DNA from: Paenibacillus sp. LHD-117
GTDB lineage: Bacteria; Bacillota; Bacilli; Paenibacillales; Paenibacillaceae
Direction of reading: 5' to 3'
NCBI RefSeq assembly: GCF_030929555.1
Contig: NZ_JAVFVT010000021.1
Location: forward strand, 62,001-126,000
Length of the DNA stretch: 64,000 bases
In this document: in pieces, positions 63,089 through 64,000 of the stretch
Layout: each line of letters starts with the position of its first letter
Position numbering within the stretch: the stretch's first letter is position 1
Position numbers and translations under genes: made by a program
Notes under the pieces: generated by a model
The model's database searches: none
The model's input: only the letters and a program-made list of their open reading frames with translations
What the model was told of the DNA's origin: nothing

Positions 63089-64000
63089 TTATCCCCGTTG
63101 GGGATGAAGTTCTTTGCAAATCGTATAGAGACTGCATAGACCGATCTCGTCAAACCATCGGTTCGGCAACGCATATTGGGCATAGGTTGACATGGAGCTC
63201 CGCCATGCTGTCATGCGCATGCCCGGCATTTCCTTACTCCCCCATCCTCTTCTTCGCATTTCTCGATGCAGCTTCCTGATTTTCTTCCAGCTTCTCAGTT
63301 GTACCGCGCGCAACCGTCTTCTGATCCACGCATCCAATTCCTGAAATCGTCCCTTTATATCTCCCGTTCCGAAGTAGTTTCCCCAACCCCGCAAATAAGG
63401 GTTGAGCTTCTTCTTCACCAACTGCTCAACATTTACCGTCTGATTGCGTCTCGTGATCTCTTTCACTCGTTCTTTGAATTTCGCCATCGCTTTATCCGAA
63501 GGAGCCATTCGCTTCCCCGGTTTGAATTCATGACCGAGAAACACAAAGGACTCCCTCTTGCTGTTGACGATTTTCGTCTTCTCCGGGTGAACTTTCAGAC
63601 CCATTTCTTTTTCAAGTAGTTTGACGACTGATTTTAGGACGCGCTCTGCTCCTTTTTGCGTTTTACAGCAAATAACAAAGTCGTCCGCGTATCGCGTCAA
63701 ACGGTGACCTCGTTCGGTCATCACTTGATCCAGTGGGTGAAGGTAAATGTTGGCTAGCAAAGGGCTAATGACTCCGCCTTGCGGCGTTCCTTGCTCGTTC
63801 AGGTGATAGCTTCCATCATCCATGACCCCTGCCTTCAGAAATTCCTCCAGTAAGGTCAGCACGCTTCCATCGACCACCGTCTCTTTAACCTTGCCGATGA
63901 GTTTCTCGTGCGGGATGGTGTCAAAGTACGATTTCAAGTCGGCGTCGATCACGTAACGGTACCCGTCGTTCAAATCCGCTCGGATCTTTTCCAGTGCCAT
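63089..64000 (-). CDS. ltrA: Group II intron reverse transcriptase/maturase (partial)
   Basis: The C-terminal 303 residues are in the window and the N-terminus lies beyond base 64000. RT motifs: VIDADLKSYFDTIPHEKLIG (first catalytic Asp), QGTPQGGVISPLLANIYLHP, the catalytic RYADDFVICC, KVHPEKTKIVNSKRESFVFL. The maturase X/GIIM domain follows (LNPYLRGWGNYFGTGDIKGR, IRRRLRAVQLRSWKK). No endonuclease domain is present, as usual for class C introns. It helps splice and copy the intron. No lesion was seen in this part. Confidence 0.92.
   Translation of the reverse strand: MALEKIRADLNDGYRYVIDADLKSYFDTIPHEKLIGKVKETVVDGSVLTLLEEFLKAGVMDDGSYHLNEQGTPQGGVISPLLANIYLHPLDQVMTERGHRLTRYADDFVICCKTQKGAERVLKSVVKLLEKEMGLKVHPEKTKIVNSKRESFVFLGHEFKPGKRMAPSDKAMAKFKERVKEITRRNQTVNVEQLVKKKLNPYLRGWGNYFGTGDIKGRFQELDAWIRRRLRAVQLRSWKKIRKLHREMRRRGWGSKEMPGMRMTAWRSSMSTYAQYALPNRWFDEIGLCSLYTICKELHPQRG

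Larger units (their letters stand above)
63009..64000 (-). mobile_element. Group IIC intron, 3' part (continues beyond the window)
   Basis: The RT gene on the minus strand is followed by RNA domains V and VI and by the usual intron end GGCCTACTCGAT, which sets the 3' boundary near 63009. Class C introns typically insert behind genes at or near terminators, and this one lies just after the DHHW stop (62997). The 5' half is outside the window. Confidence 0.8.

Noticed and set aside
63266..63619. Open frame on the plus strand inside the intron
   Set aside because: Antisense to the reverse transcriptase, with no start signals.

Overview
The window looks like chromosomal DNA of a Paenibacillaceae bacterium (Paenibacillus/Cohnella type). 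The reasons are the GC-rich low-GC-Gram-positive style of the genes, strong Shine-Dalgarno sites with frequent TTG/GTG starts, sigma-A promoters, consensus cre sites, and many YesM/YesN, AraC and LacI regulators tied to ATPase-less sugar ABC importers. All assignments come from reading motifs and family signatures; no database search was possible.

Left part (1-7 kb): the start of an unknown exported or membrane protein, an MFS transporter gene broken by two TAG codons and a frameshift, a fosmidomycin-resistance-type MFS pump, a 6-phosphogluconolactonase-like protein, a stand-alone LytTR DNA-binding protein whose promoter overlaps a perfect cre site, an aldose 1-epimerase, and a TnpB-only IS200/IS605-type element lodged between the epimerase and what looks like its terminator.

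Carbohydrate region (7-26.6 kb): a LacZ-type GH2 beta-galactosidase; an ABC importer (two permeases plus binding protein) with a YesN-type response regulator; divergently, a GH113 mannanase, a cellobiose 2-epimerase and a GH130 mannosylglucose phosphorylase; an FAD-dependent oxidoreductase divergent from an AraC regulator; and an SDR - YesM kinase - second binding protein - LacI operon. Together these suggest uptake of beta-manno-oligosaccharides and their cytoplasmic breakdown to mannose-1-phosphate and glucose. The only YesM kinase and only YesN regulator of the window sit about 12 kb apart, each beside one of two related binding proteins, and the promoter regions of two operons share a 24-25 bp motif.

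Middle part (26.7-44.5 kb): a four-gene MacB-like ABC export system in which one ATPase carries a C-terminal AbrB/SpoVT-like domain; an AEC carrier; an MsbA-like exporter; a six-TM chemoreceptor translated with an N-acyl-synthase-like GNAT protein; EamA and HPP-like membrane proteins; a Gfo/Idh oxidoreductase; an ABC-2 export pair; and a zinc/cobalt-type CDF exporter next to an ArsR repressor.

Right part (44.5-64 kb): a GH95 fucosidase-type enzyme, a 53-residue small gene, a YdjM-like membrane protein, P5C dehydrogenase RocA, Mn-dependent pyrophosphatase PpaC with a DUF6509-like gene (the pair bracketed by inverted copies of a MITE-like repeat), a Cache/HAMP chemoreceptor, a 5'-truncated ohr gene abutting a 52-bp tandem repeat array, a polyol/inositol-type operon (Gfo/Idh and two TIM-barrel isomerases) divergent from an AraC regulator, threonine synthase, a DUF4358-like lipoprotein - MBOAT - DHHW O-acetylation cluster, and at the edge the 3' part of a group IIC intron with its reverse transcriptase. 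Hairpins with T-tracts separate most units. No rRNA, tRNA or CRISPR array was seen.
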